This document shows, in pieces, positions 16,833 to 25,059 of a DNA stretch of 64,000 bases. Every line of letters starts with the position of its first letter. Within the stretch, counting starts at the first letter, position 1. Made by a program: the position numbers and the translations under genes. Below the pieces are notes generated by a model, which was given only the letters and a program-made list of their open reading frames with translations, had not been told where the DNA came from and made no database searches. Origin of the DNA: Shewanella sp. MR-4 (GTDB lineage Bacteria; Pseudomonadota; Gammaproteobacteria; Enterobacterales; Shewanellaceae); contig NC_008321.1 in the NCBI RefSeq assembly GCF_000014685.1, positions 3,593,001-3,657,000 of the forward strand, given 5' to 3'.

Positions 16833-19101
16833 GCCACATTCATTGCCAGCGAATCCTCTCCCTCGCTGGAAAACCAAATTCAAACAAACCAGCCTGATTG
16901 GCTTAAGTCTCTTCTCCCCTGCGCTATTAGCCTGCGGCCCAGACTTTCCGCTGCAATTAACCCAAGACAGGCAATACAACTTAAGCTATTTACCGCAAAC
17001 CAGCTTTAGCCAGCAAATCAATGGGCTTGCTAAGCCGTTAGCCTGGCAATTTCAAGATGAGCCAGCGGCGCAGGAATACCTCTGGGATGAGGTGCATAGT
17101 CGCTATCTTTCGCAGACTCGCGCTTATGAAAACAGCGAGTTATCCGAGGCGCAGCTCGCGCTAGTCAATAGTCTGCGTGATGCGCAAAGCTTGGCAGAAG
17201 CCGAGCAAATCGCCGCGCAGTTAAAAGAGAGCTTAGCGCCTGCCTTAACCTGGTACAGCCTTGGCGCTATGGCGTTTGATGCCAAAGAGTACGATAAAGC
17301 CAGCGACTACTTTAAAAAAGTCATCGCCCTACCTGAGACTGAACGCGCGGGTCGCAGCCTGTGGGCGCTGTATAGCTTGTCTCGTATCGAGCTGATTAAG
17401 AGCAAAACCGCTAGCGATAATAGTCACTTTGTCCAAGCTAATGCTTACTTGCAGCAGCTGCAAACTGAGGTAACCCAAGGCGCCGCCGATCCGCTGCGCT
17501 TGAGCTTAGCCGGCCTTGGCGAGCAGGCTTATGTTCTGCTGCACCAAGGTCAAGCTCAAATCCAAGTGGCTCGTGGGGAATATGAACCGCCGAAAATTGA
17601 TGTGGCCTTAAATCCCGCGACGCTGGATAAGATTATCGAGCTGTATGCCACTCAATCGGCCGAGGGCGACAGCAGCGGTTATGATTCGCTGCTCATGTTA
17701 AGTCGCACCTTAATGGCGAAAGATATCACTGAGATTAAGCCCTTATTGCAGCAACCAAGTGTGCAGCAGTTGCTTATCGCCTACTGGCAGAGCAGCGCCA
17801 ATGACTTAGCCTTTGATGGACAGCTTACAGAAATGGGTCAACAGGTCGCTAAAACGCTGACCGTCTTCCCAACCGACGGCCTCATGCTGAGCCAAGGCGA
17901 TAAGTTAGCCGCGATTTATTATCAGTTGGGCGACTATGCCAGTGCCGAGCGCCTCATTGCCCTCGCAAAACCCAGCGGCCTGACTTGGTGGCTGACGGCA
18001 AAATTAATGATGCAAAAGGGCGATCAAGCCCAAGCCGCTAAGGCCTATGCCGAAGCGGTGCGCCATTTCCCAACGGATATGAACGCTACTGCCGCAACTG
18101 GCAGCCAACAGGATGCCCAGCAGCAGGCCATTGAAGCCGATGCCGAGCAAGCCACCTATTGCCGCATTCGCGCCGAGCAGGGCGTGCTATCCCTTGAACG
18201 GGGCGAATATGTCGATGCCCTAAGCCAACTGTTCGCCAGTGGTGATGAGTATTGGCAGGATATAGCCTATGTGGCCGAGCGCGTGCTCACCACCGCCGAG
18301 CTTAAGCTGTTTATCGACGAGCATGTGCCGGTAATGAACTTCGAGTATCCCAAGGACAGCGATTGGTACGACAGTGTCGAGCCACTCAACAATCGCCTAC
18401 GTTACTTACTGGGTCGTCGCTTACTGCGTGAAGGCGCAACTGCCGAAGCGCCTGCTTATTTCAGTAATCCCACACTCAATGCCAATGTGCAGGAGTATGG
18501 CAAGGCACTGACCACAGCCAAGAGTAGCAAGGGCATTGAGAGCGCCCGCGCCTATTGGTCTGCCGCCGAACTCGCGCGTCATCAAGGCATGGAAATCTTA
18601 GGCTTTGAATTAGCGCCGGATTATTCGATTTACGCCGGGATGTTCGACCCAAGAGATTGGTATGCAGCGGATAAGCTCAGCCATAAAGAGCAGCAACGCA
18701 TCAGCGCCAGCCAAGCGATTCCCGACAAACGCTTCCACTATCGCTACCAAGCTGCAGAACTTGCAAGCAAGGCCGCCGATCTCGTGCCCCACAACAGCCA
18801 AGCCTATGCGGCGTTATTGTGCCAAGCCACAGGTTGGGTGTTATATCGCGATGATGAACTCGCCCAACGCTACTATAAAAAATACGTCGCCAACGGCCCC
18901 TTTGTGCCTTGGGCGGAGAATTTTGGTACGCAGTGTGAAACCCCAGACTTTGACCGCGCCGCCGAACGGGAAAAAGCCAACCAAATCGCCCAGTGGAATG
19001 CGATTTACCACAAACTGAAAAAGCCCGTGGCCGTTAGCTTTGCCATCATCGCCGCCCTACTCGGCGCTTACGCGTGGCGCAGAAGAAAGCGTAAACAGTA
19101 A
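16822..19101 (+). CDS. Large TPR-repeat exported protein paired with DUF3142
   Basis: Protein of 759 residues from the ATG at 16822, which has AGGGA five bases upstream. A GTG at 16795 is the alternative start. An N-terminal signal segment (SLIGLSLFSPALLACG) could be a lipobox (LLAC) or a cleaved Sec signal. The body is almost wholly alpha-helical, with several tetratricopeptide-like repeats (WYSLGAMAFDAKEYDKASDYFKKV, AIYYQLGDYASAERLIALA, KGDQAQAAKAYAEAVRHFP). A C-terminal TM (VSFAIIAALLGAYAWRRRKRK) ends in a basic tail, so most of the protein lies outside the cytoplasm, tethered to the inner membrane. Overlap with the DUF3142 gene implies joint action on an envelope substrate; the function is unknown. 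Confidence 0.78.
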   Translation: MRHKPHSLPANPLPRWKTKFKQTSLIGLSLFSPALLACGPDFPLQLTQDRQYNLSYLPQTSFSQQINGLAKPLAWQFQDEPAAQEYLWDEVHSRYLSQTRAYENSELSEAQLALVNSLRDAQSLAEAEQIAAQLKESLAPALTWYSLGAMAFDAKEYDKASDYFKKVIALPETERAGRSLWALYSLSRIELIKSKTASDNSHFVQANAYLQQLQTEVTQGAADPLRLSLAGLGEQAYVLLHQGQAQIQVARGEYEPPKIDVALNPATLDKIIELYATQSAEGDSSGYDSLLMLSRTLMAKDITEIKPLLQQPSVQQLLIAYWQSSANDLAFDGQLTEMGQQVAKTLTVFPTDGLMLSQGDKLAAIYYQLGDYASAERLIALAKPSGLTWWLTAKLMMQKGDQAQAAKAYAEAVRHFPTDMNATAATGSQQDAQQQAIEADAEQATYCRIRAEQGVLSLERGEYVDALSQLFASGDEYWQDIAYVAERVLTTAELKLFIDEHVPVMNFEYPKDSDWYDSVEPLNNRLRYLLGRRLLREGATAEAPAYFSNPTLNANVQEYGKALTTAKSSKGIESARAYWSAAELARHQGMEILGFELAPDYSIYAGMFDPRDWYAADKLSHKEQQRISASQAIPDKRFHYRYQAAELASKAADLVPHNSQAYAALLCQATGWVLYRDDELAQRYYKKYVANGPFVPWAENFGTQCETPDFDRAAEREKANQIAQWNAIYHKLKKPVAVSFAIIAALLGAYAWRRRKRKQ

Positions 19102-19109
19102 AAACACAA

Positions 19110-19142
19110 AGCGCCTTTCTTATATTCCCAAAGAAAGGCGCT
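19110..19142 (+). terminator. Hairpin after the TPR gene
   Basis: AGCGCCTTTCTT pairs perfectly with AAGAAAGGCGCT around a nine-base loop, nine bases past the stop. There is no clear U-run, so termination may be weak. Confidence 0.6.
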
Positions 19143-19244
19143 AAAGCTAACTGCCTGATAATTTGCCATTAGGTATGCAGGAGGAATTGTCACTGTTTCC
19201 CCAGTGACACGCCGCCTCTTTATTTAACAAGAGTTGTCCCTATA

Positions 19245-19340
19245 GGCTCGACGGCGGCATCTGCAACACATGGAAGTGTAAATGCCGCGATCACATGGAT
19301 GTGAAAGAGTGGCCATGCCGCCAACGGTCACTGTTGCAAC
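19245..19340 (+). repeat. Hairpin-rich intergenic repeat, copy A
   Basis: It shares the blocks GCTCGAC, AAATGCCGCGAT, CATGGAT and AAAGAG-GGCCATG with copy B (21131-21236, opposite strand). Two small hairpins each present ATGG in the loop: ACAC/GTGT at 19266-19279 and CACAT/ATGTG at 19292-19303. Stem bases differ from copy B but stay paired. Confidence 0.65.
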
Positions 19341-19644
19341 AATGGCAATCCTAACTATCCCTCTAGCTGCTCGTTCAGCTAAAAAGATATTTGCTCCAAA
19401 GTGTGTTTCGGCTCGTTAGATCAACCGAAAATTCCTACACCTGTAGCCATACAAACTCTCATCTAGTTACCTATGTTTTGCCCTACCATAAATCGACTAA
19501 GAATGTATGGGTATACAGTCGTATTTAAATTTAGGTGTTTTGGTATGATTTTAAGACAAAATCAGTGCGCACTAATTCCATCCGCAATAAATAAAACGCT
19601 ATCAAATCAGGTAAATATAGTAACTGAATTTTAGTTAATAGGTT

Positions 19645-19671
19645 TGGAAAACGCGCATGCGCGTTTTTCCA
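19645..19671. repeat. Near-perfect palindrome centred on GCGCATGCGC
   Basis: The arms TGGAAAACGCGC and GCGCGTTTTTCCA meet at ATGC, with one extra T in the right arm. It resembles a cruciform or recombination-site arm more than a terminator. Confidence 0.6.
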
Positions 19672-19726
19672 GATGGTGTATTTGGCAGAAAGCTGATAAG
19701 TTCTTTGCATACAGATAGTTAACCGT

Positions 19727-19769
19727 GCGCGTTTTCACTGGTCTAACAAGGTAAACGCGCATGCGCACT
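19727..19769. repeat. Second GCGCATGCGC-containing inverted repeat
   Basis: GCGCGTTT at 19727-19734 pairs with AAACGCGC at 19753-19760. The right side continues into ATGCGCAC, as in the palindrome about 100 bases earlier. The loop holds GTCTAACAAGG, which looks like an integron R-box. Confidence 0.45.
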
Positions 19770-20027
19770 AATCAAATGTTATAAAGCGCGGCCTTTTTGG
19801 TTGGTGAGTTCGGAAAGTTTTTACGCTGTAGCGGCTAAGTTACTAAGCGAGTTTTGGTAGCAACGCAGTTCCGTTAGAATCTCTGGAATAGTTCGAACGG
19901 GCGTCTTCTGCACTTGGCAACCGGCGCTTTAAAGTAGGGCGCGGCATGGTTCTGAAAAACGCTAGTGAAGTTTGTGCGGCCTGAAGTATTTTAGTCCGCA
20001 GTACGTTTTACCAAATGTGCGCAGTGT

Positions 20028-20159
20028 TATAACAAAGTGTTCAAATTCGTTACGCTGCGCTCCACCGGACAGAATTTAAGTTGCTCTTTTGTGATTTTGC
20101 TTCGCAAAAAGTTTCCACAAAAGCTCAACTTAAATTCTGCCGTTTAACACAACGTTAGC
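20028..20159 (+). other. Integron attC site 1 (imperfect palindrome)
   Basis: The site starts TTATAACAAAGTGTT and ends AACACAACGTTAGC, which are mutually complementary outer boxes. Inside is a long folded arm: CAGAATTTAAGTTG (20071-20084) pairs perfectly with CAACTTAAATTCTG (20126-20139) and continues into CTTTTGTG/CACAAAAG. The size, ending GTTAGC and position directly before a cassette-like gene fit an attC recombination site reading in the plus direction. Confidence 0.8.
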
Positions 20160-20175
20160 AATACAAGGAGAAAAA

Positions 20176-20880
20176 TTGGACATATTGAAAGACAAAAATG
20201 AGAGATTACTGTTGGTTCTAAGTTGTCTTTCCATGTTTTTACTACTCGTTTCTGGTGCACGTTTACCTTTAGTTGAACTTCTTGATGGCACAGTTTTAGG
20301 TACGTTACTCACGTCGACAACGTATATTGCCGTTTTCGAAAACCTATTAATAGGTTTCCTAGCAGCTTATGTATTCTATCTTCTTAACAGTTATTTTCCG
20401 AAACAAAAGCTAAAGAAGGACAATCTCAAACTATTAAACTCATGTGTGGCCTCAATACTCGATAGCTACAAACGTACAAGGATTTGGGGTCATGAGACAG
20501 CTTTACCCTATGTAGACACTGAGTGTTTAGAGGCAACTTGGCTCAAAGAACAAATATCTGAGCTGAAAAAGGGAAAAACTGACGCATTAAAGCTTAAATT
20601 TACTCTAGATACAGCTCATACCAGAGAGAGTGACTTTAAAAATTTACTACAAATAGCTTCGTCTATATCACCTGAACATGCTGAAAAGTGGCTTGTACTA
20701 GTAGATAAGGTTCGACTTTTGTCTGAAAACTACGGCATACAGCCCGAAGCTAACGATGAACAAATGTACCTCGTTCGTACAAGAAGCAAGGAAAGTCCAA
20801 TGCATAGTTACCACTTAACTTTGGAGTTCAGAATTATGGAGTTGATGGAGGTAACAGTAGAATGGTTAGCGCTGGAGTAG
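20176..20880 (+). CDS. Integron cassette gene: two-TM membrane protein, unknown
   Basis: Protein of 234 residues starting at a TTG with a perfect AGGAG five bases before it, 16 bases past attC site 1. Two TM helices lie near residues 11-27 (LLLVLSCLSMFLLLVSG) and 44-70 (TTYIAVFENLLIGFLAAYVFYLL). About 160 cytoplasmic, charged, mostly helical residues follow (YKRTRIWGHETALPYV, WLVLVDKVRLL). I do not recognise a family. The gene is flanked by two attC sites in the same orientation, so it is the body of a mobile cassette. Its codon use is more AT-rich than the neighbouring core genes, consistent with transfer. A role in defence or stress is common for cassette genes but is not shown here. Confidence 0.8.
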   Translation: MDILKDKNERLLLVLSCLSMFLLLVSGARLPLVELLDGTVLGTLLTSTTYIAVFENLLIGFLAAYVFYLLNSYFPKQKLKKDNLKLLNSCVASILDSYKRTRIWGHETALPYVDTECLEATWLKEQISELKKGKTDALKLKFTLDTAHTRESDFKNLLQIASSISPEHAEKWLVLVDKVRLLSENYGIQPEANDEQMYLVRTRSKESPMHSYHLTLEFRIMELMEVTVEWLALE

Positions 20881-20883
20881 TAT

Positions 20884-21010
20884 TGCTAACAAAGCGTTTA
20901 AGGCGGATTCACAACGCTTGGCGATTTCAGTTCCAGTTAGGTTAAGTGTTTAAGGTACAATGGATTAGGTTCGGTGGTAGGCGTTGTTCACCACTTAACT
21001 AGGCGTTAAC
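20884..21010 (+). other. Integron attC site 2 (VCR-like)
   Basis: The site begins GCTAACAAAGCGTTTAAG four bases after the cassette gene's stop and ends CACTTAACTAGGCGTTAAC. The ACAACGCTTGGC block on the left and GGCGTTGTTCACCACTTAA on the right are the complementary arms. The latter block is identical to one in the attC at 62938-63065. The layout matches Vibrio-type attC (VCR) sites. Confidence 0.87.
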
Positions 21011-21130
21011 CCATAGAAATTTTTTCCGAAACAGACGCGTTAGAGTTAAAGCTTTAACTCGAAAATGTCCCAAAACATGCGGTGTATTTCTTTGTTAATA
21101 CTCACATGCGACGCCAATGCTAAGCAGGTG

Positions 21131-21236
21131 AGCTATGGTGGTTTGCGAGACGACCGTCCGCTCCATGGCCGCTCTTTGGCATCCATGCCATCGCGGCATT
21201 TGTGAATCCATTCACATCAGACGGGGCGGTCGAGCA
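21131..21236 (-). repeat. Hairpin-rich intergenic repeat, copy B
   Basis: Inverted relative to copy A. Its hairpins are TGTGAA/TTCACA (21201-21216) and GGCAT/ATGCC (21178-21189), again with ATGG-type loops. It abuts the left end of the IS1111-group element. Confidence 0.65.
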
Positions 21237-21329
21237 TCCACGGATGATGGGATGGACACCTCTTGTGAAGTAGGCGTCATTTACGCCATATTGAATTTGC
21301 ACGTTCAATAACAACAAAAGGTGTCCAAA

Positions 21330-22343
21330 ATGAAAGTTACACTAATAGGAATTGATCTCGCAAAAAATATCTTCCAAGTATGTGGGGTAAATCAAGCTGG
21401 CAAGAGTGTTTTTAACCGTTCGATTAAACGTGCTCAGCTCCTTACTTTTCTGCGTACTTACCCTGATGCCACTATTGCGATGGAAGCCTGCAGTGGCTCT
21501 AACTATTGGGGCAGAGAGTTACTTTCTCTCGGGCATGACGTCAAACTGATCCCGCCTCAGCATGTTAAGCCATTTGTCAAAGGCAATAAGAACGATCGCA
21601 ATGATGCCTTCGCTATCTGTGAGGCGGCGCAGAGACCGAACCTGATTTTCGTCCAGCCGAGAACCTTAGCGCAGGTTGATATCATCATTACTCACAGAAT
21701 TCGCGAGCGCCGGATCAGAATACGCACTGCACTAACCAATCAAATCAGAGGTTTACTAAGTGAATATGGAATAGCCCTCCCTAAAGGACGTAATCCATTG
21801 AATCTTTTACTGCCGGAATTACTTGAGGATGCCAGTAATCAACTCACTACGATTGCACGCCAATACATGCGTGAGCTGATGGAAGAGTTGCGTGCGATCA
21901 ACGTTGCAATAGGTTCACTGGAAAAAGACATCAAACTGCAGGCAAGAACGCACCCAGATGCCAAGCGACTAATGGGTATAAGAGGCGTTGCAGAAATCAT
22001 TGCCACTGCCGCGGTGTCATTTGCCGGAGATGGCTCTGGCTATCATGGTGCTCGGCATTTTTCTGCAAATTTAGGACTGGTTCCTAAAGAGTTTTCCAGT
22101 GGGGGAAAACAGAAATTAAGCGGCATAACCAAACGAGGTAACAGCTATCTGCGGCGGCAACTGATCCAGGGAGCTTGGTCGATTATTCGCTATGCAAGTA
22201 AGAGTAATGACAGGATCTCCGTATGGGCCTTAAAGGTGATTGAGCGGCGGGGTAAACAGAAAGCGGCAGTAGCAATTGCAAACAAATTGGCGCGGATCAT
22301 TTGGGCGCTGCTGTTTCATCGCAGCGAATATCGGTCTTGTTAA
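21330..22343 (+). CDS. IS1111-group DEDD transposase
   Basis: RNA-guided recombinase of the IS110 family, 337 residues from the ATG at 21330; a GTG three codons earlier is possible. The N-terminal RuvC-like DEDD domain begins LIGIDLAKNIFQV, with the first Asp, and continues through AMEACSGSNYWGREL and KNDRNDAFAICEA. A helical linker follows. The C-terminal Tnp20 domain has IRGVAEIIATAAVSF, LGLVPKEFSSGGKQKL and ITKRGNSYLRRQL with the conserved Ser region. LVPKEFSSGGK and the downstream non-coding end are typical of IS1111. The frame is intact. Confidence 0.93.
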   Translation: MKVTLIGIDLAKNIFQVCGVNQAGKSVFNRSIKRAQLLTFLRTYPDATIAMEACSGSNYWGRELLSLGHDVKLIPPQHVKPFVKGNKNDRNDAFAICEAAQRPNLIFVQPRTLAQVDIIITHRIRERRIRIRTALTNQIRGLLSEYGIALPKGRNPLNLLLPELLEDASNQLTTIARQYMRELMEELRAINVAIGSLEKDIKLQARTHPDAKRLMGIRGVAEIIATAAVSFAGDGSGYHGARHFSANLGLVPKEFSSGGKQKLSGITKRGNSYLRRQLIQGAWSIIRYASKSNDRISVWALKVIERRGKQKAAVAIANKLARIIWALLFHRSEYRSC

Positions 22344-22580
22344 TTTGTAAAAATCGAGTATTAAACTCACCCCAAAAACACGACTACAGATAATGAAGTA
22401 ACAGGTAATACCGGCCTTTGCAGATGCTGAGAGAGTACAAGGAGCATATGACTCCGGACGGACGATAAGCTGCAAAGGCGCGGTTCTCATTAAGGCCAGA
22501 GAGCAAAGATTCTCATAAACAGGTCGGATATACGTACGCAGTATTACTTTCTGTTACTTAAAAAGTGGTTGATCTATTCG
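22344..22580 (+). ncRNA. Candidate IS1111 guide RNA (seekRNA/bridge RNA) region
   Basis: The non-coding right end of the element is strongly structured. GCCTTTGCAG (22414-22423) pairs perfectly with CTGCAAAGGC (22470-22479). The 46-base loop holds ATGCT (22424-22428) and AGCAT (22443-22447), which can form an inner hairpin. A downstream imperfect repeat TTCTCAT (22484-22490 and 22513-22519) could form further arms. IS1111-group elements are reported to encode their targeting RNA here. The exact RNA ends and guide loops cannot be fixed from one copy. Confidence 0.6.
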
Positions 22581-22680
22581 AGGTGTCCATATAGGACTTG
22601 CTGCGTGTCGGTGAGCGAATACCATGGCTCGCCTAGCAATACTGCTATCTCAACAGCTATCAGTAGTCATTGCACAAAAA

Positions 22681-22713
22681 AATAGCGATAAACTTACTTA
22701 GTTTATCGCTATT
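22681..22713 (-). terminator. Terminator after the S46 peptidase gene
   Basis: AATAGCGATAAAC pairs with GTTTATCGCTATT (13-bp perfect stem, seven-base loop). On the minus strand it is followed by a run of seven T, so it is a strong terminator for the gene to the right. Confidence 0.9.
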
Positions 22714-22802
22714 CTGATGTGTTGCTATTGCAGTCTTATATCACGCTTAAATGCTGATAATCCGGCCACTATAGGCCGCACCATTGCTGATGCGGCGATG
22801 GA

Positions 22803-24959
22803 TTACTTAACGATTTCCATCTCGGCTAATAGGTTGTCGGCATTATCTAAATACTTCATTACCCACAGCATATAACGGCTATCGACTTGGATTGAGCGGT
22901 TGATGTTATCGTCGTACGCCCAGTCACCGATGATGCTTTCATACACGCCATCGAACAGTAAACCCACTAATTCGGCGCGGCCGTTTAGGGTTGGAGAACC
23001 AGAGTTACCGCCGGTGGTGTCTAAGGTCGACAGGAAGTTTACCGGCACAGAATCGATGGCTTTCACATAGAAATCACCGTATTGCTTCTGCTTGATAAGC
23101 TCTAACTGCTTTTTCGGCGCATCAAATGGGTCAACGCCAGTGTCTTTTTGCACTATGCCTTCGAGGCGAGTAAAGGGCTTAGCCACTAAACCATCTTTAG
23201 GTTCATAACCTTTAACATGGCCAACGGTCACGCGCAGGCTAGAGTTCGCATCGGCGTACACTGGCTTACCTTGCTCACGGTTATAGGCGATGATGGCATC
23301 CATATATTGCGGACGCACTTTCATCAGCTCGCCATCCAATTCTTTCTCTTTCTTCTCTTCGCTCATGTTGGTGTCATACATGGCCACGGCGAATTGAATA
23401 AAAGGATCCTTAGAGGCTTTGAAGTCATCAACGGATTTTTCCATCCAAGCTAAACGTACATCTTTGTTGCCCAGCTCGGTTTTGGCGTACATTTTGTCTA
23501 AGGTTTTCGCAAGTTTAGCTTCGTTAACCTTTTTATCGATACCAAAGGCTTTATCCATTGCTGGTAAGCGCTGCGCCTCGGGTAACGCGGCATAACGTTT
23601 AAGCATATCCAAGAGAACGGCCTTATCGACACTTGGCGCATAACGGCGATCGATACGTTCCATGCTCGCCTTGAAACGTGTCATATCGCGGTCTTGGAAG
23701 CCAGGTTCGCGTTGCATATCAGGCAATTGCTTCTCATGGGCTAAACGGTACAGATTGGTCGCCGTTGGCACCATAGTGGTGTTGCCAATGTAGCTTAAAA
23801 TCATATCCCGTTCTTGGTGGGCTTTGCTCTTAGCGATCAGCGCGTCTAGCTCGCTTAAGGTTTTACCGTATTTGGCTTCGCGGCTGCTGTCTTTGGCAAT
23901 CCATGCGGCGAGTTCGGCTTCACGGGCCTTGCGATCGGCTAACATGGTGGATTTGCCATAAAACTCGATCATCGAGGTGAAGTTTTTAGCGTAGTTAGCT
24001 AAGCCAGCGATTTGGCTTTCGTACTTAATGCGCTCGTCGCTGCCTTCTGGCGCCGTTTCTTTGATGATTTCAATAAAACGTTCGCGCAGCATCTTGCCTT
24101 CAGGGTAAGCCCATTCGAACTGATTTTGCACTTCGTTCGCGGTGCGGTATCTGTTAGTGCGGCCGGGGTAACCTGCCACCATCACAAAATCCCCTTCGCT
24201 CACACCTTTGGCCGAGACTTTTAAGAAACTCTTTGGTTCGTACGGCACGTTGTCGGCGCTAAATTCGGCAGGTTTACCGGTTTTAGACACGTAGGCGCGG
24301 TAGAAGGAAAAGTCGCCCGTGTGGCGTGGCCACATCCAGTTATCGACATCGCCGCCGTATTTACCAACACTGCCCGCTGGGTTATAGACTAAACGTACGT
24401 CGCGGATTTCTAACTGTTTTACCAGATAGTATTCTAAACCACCGTGGAAGCTATACACTTGGCAGCGGTAGCCTTCATCCTTTTCACACTCGGCAACGAG
24501 TGCTTTTTCTTGGTTCTCAACGCCTTGATAAAACTCACGGCCCGCTTTGTTTTCAAGCCCAGCGTTGACGCGCTCAGTCACATTGGTCACCTCTTCGGTG
24601 ACATAAACGCGAGAACCTGGCGCGGCGGGTAATTCATCGGCAAAGGTTTTAGCTAAAAAACCGTCCTGCAGCAGGTTTTTCTCTGCAGTCGAGTTATATT
24701 GAATCGAACCATAGGCGCAGTGATGGTTTGTCACCACTAAGCCTTTTGGCGAAACAAAAGATGCCGTACAGCCACCTAGGCTGATCACAGCATTCATGGG
24801 GAATTCGGTCAGTTTGGAAATCGATTTTGCATCAATCTCTAAGCCTTTCGCTTTGAGTTCATCGGCCATTGCGGGCAATTGGTGTGGCTGCCACATACCT
24901 TCATCGGCATGGGAGGCAAAACTCGCCGCCACGGCAACTGAGAGTAACCATTTTTTCAT
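22803..24959 (-). CDS. S46 family dipeptidyl peptidase (DPP7/DPP11-like)
   Basis: Exported serine peptidase of 718 residues that removes dipeptides from the N terminus of peptides, feeding peptide uptake. The signal peptide is residues 1-18 (KKWLLSVAVAASFASHA). The chymotrypsin-like triad is visible: His in VVTNHHCAYG near residue 84, Asp in GGDVDNWMWPRHTGD near residue 207, and Ser in DTTGGNSGSPTLNG near residue 655. A long helical domain (about residues 265-560) caps the active site, as in family S46. The length matches the roughly 720 residues of the family. Specificity (hydrophobic or acidic) depends on a residue near the active Ser that I cannot place without alignment. A strong terminator follows. 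Confidence 0.92.
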   Translation of the reverse strand: MKKWLLSVAVAASFASHADEGMWQPHQLPAMADELKAKGLEIDAKSISKLTEFPMNAVISLGGCTASFVSPKGLVVTNHHCAYGSIQYNSTAEKNLLQDGFLAKTFADELPAAPGSRVYVTEEVTNVTERVNAGLENKAGREFYQGVENQEKALVAECEKDEGYRCQVYSFHGGLEYYLVKQLEIRDVRLVYNPAGSVGKYGGDVDNWMWPRHTGDFSFYRAYVSKTGKPAEFSADNVPYEPKSFLKVSAKGVSEGDFVMVAGYPGRTNRYRTANEVQNQFEWAYPEGKMLRERFIEIIKETAPEGSDERIKYESQIAGLANYAKNFTSMIEFYGKSTMLADRKAREAELAAWIAKDSSREAKYGKTLSELDALIAKSKAHQERDMILSYIGNTTMVPTATNLYRLAHEKQLPDMQREPGFQDRDMTRFKASMERIDRRYAPSVDKAVLLDMLKRYAALPEAQRLPAMDKAFGIDKKVNEAKLAKTLDKMYAKTELGNKDVRLAWMEKSVDDFKASKDPFIQFAVAMYDTNMSEEKKEKELDGELMKVRPQYMDAIIAYNREQGKPVYADANSSLRVTVGHVKGYEPKDGLVAKPFTRLEGIVQKDTGVDPFDAPKKQLELIKQKQYGDFYVKAIDSVPVNFLSTLDTTGGNSGSPTLNGRAELVGLLFDGVYESIIGDWAYDDNINRSIQVDSRYMLWVMKYLDNADNLLAEMEIVK

Positions 24960-25059
24960 TATCTTAAGTCCGTTTTAGGTGAAGAAAGCCGAGCGCTTGC
25001 GAGGCCATTTCTTATATTTATTGGGATTACATGCCACTTTGGTTAACGCTAAAAAGCAA

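Larger units (their letters stand above)
19143..20027. other. Non-coding accessory stretch left of the first attC
   Basis: About 0.9 kb with no convincing ORF on either strand. It holds an 8-bp inverted repeat (TGTCACTG/CAGTGACA, 19188-19209), a hairpin-rich repeat (19245-19340), and two GCGCATGCGC-centred palindromes near 19658 and 19761. The part from about 19780 to 20027 may be an ORF-less integron cassette that ends in the attC at 20028-20159. Confidence 0.55.
21245..22593 (+). mobile_element. IS110-family element, IS1111 group
   Basis: Element of about 1.35 kb with one transposase gene and perfect 11-bp inverted repeats (ATGGACACCTC at 21252-21262; complement at 22580-22590). In the IS1111 group these repeats are sub-terminal, with a few bases outside them, so the stated ends are estimates. 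No target duplication is expected. There is about 70 bp before the gene and a long non-coding right end (22344-22580), which is where this group encodes its guide RNA. The left end sits beside hairpin repeat copy B, about 240 bp from an attC site. Confidence 0.85.

Noticed and set aside
20028..20159. Intrinsic terminator or IS end
   Set aside because: The long palindrome has outer boxes TAACAAAG/CGTTAGC and sits before a cassette gene, which fits attC better. There is no U-run and no transposase frame in it.
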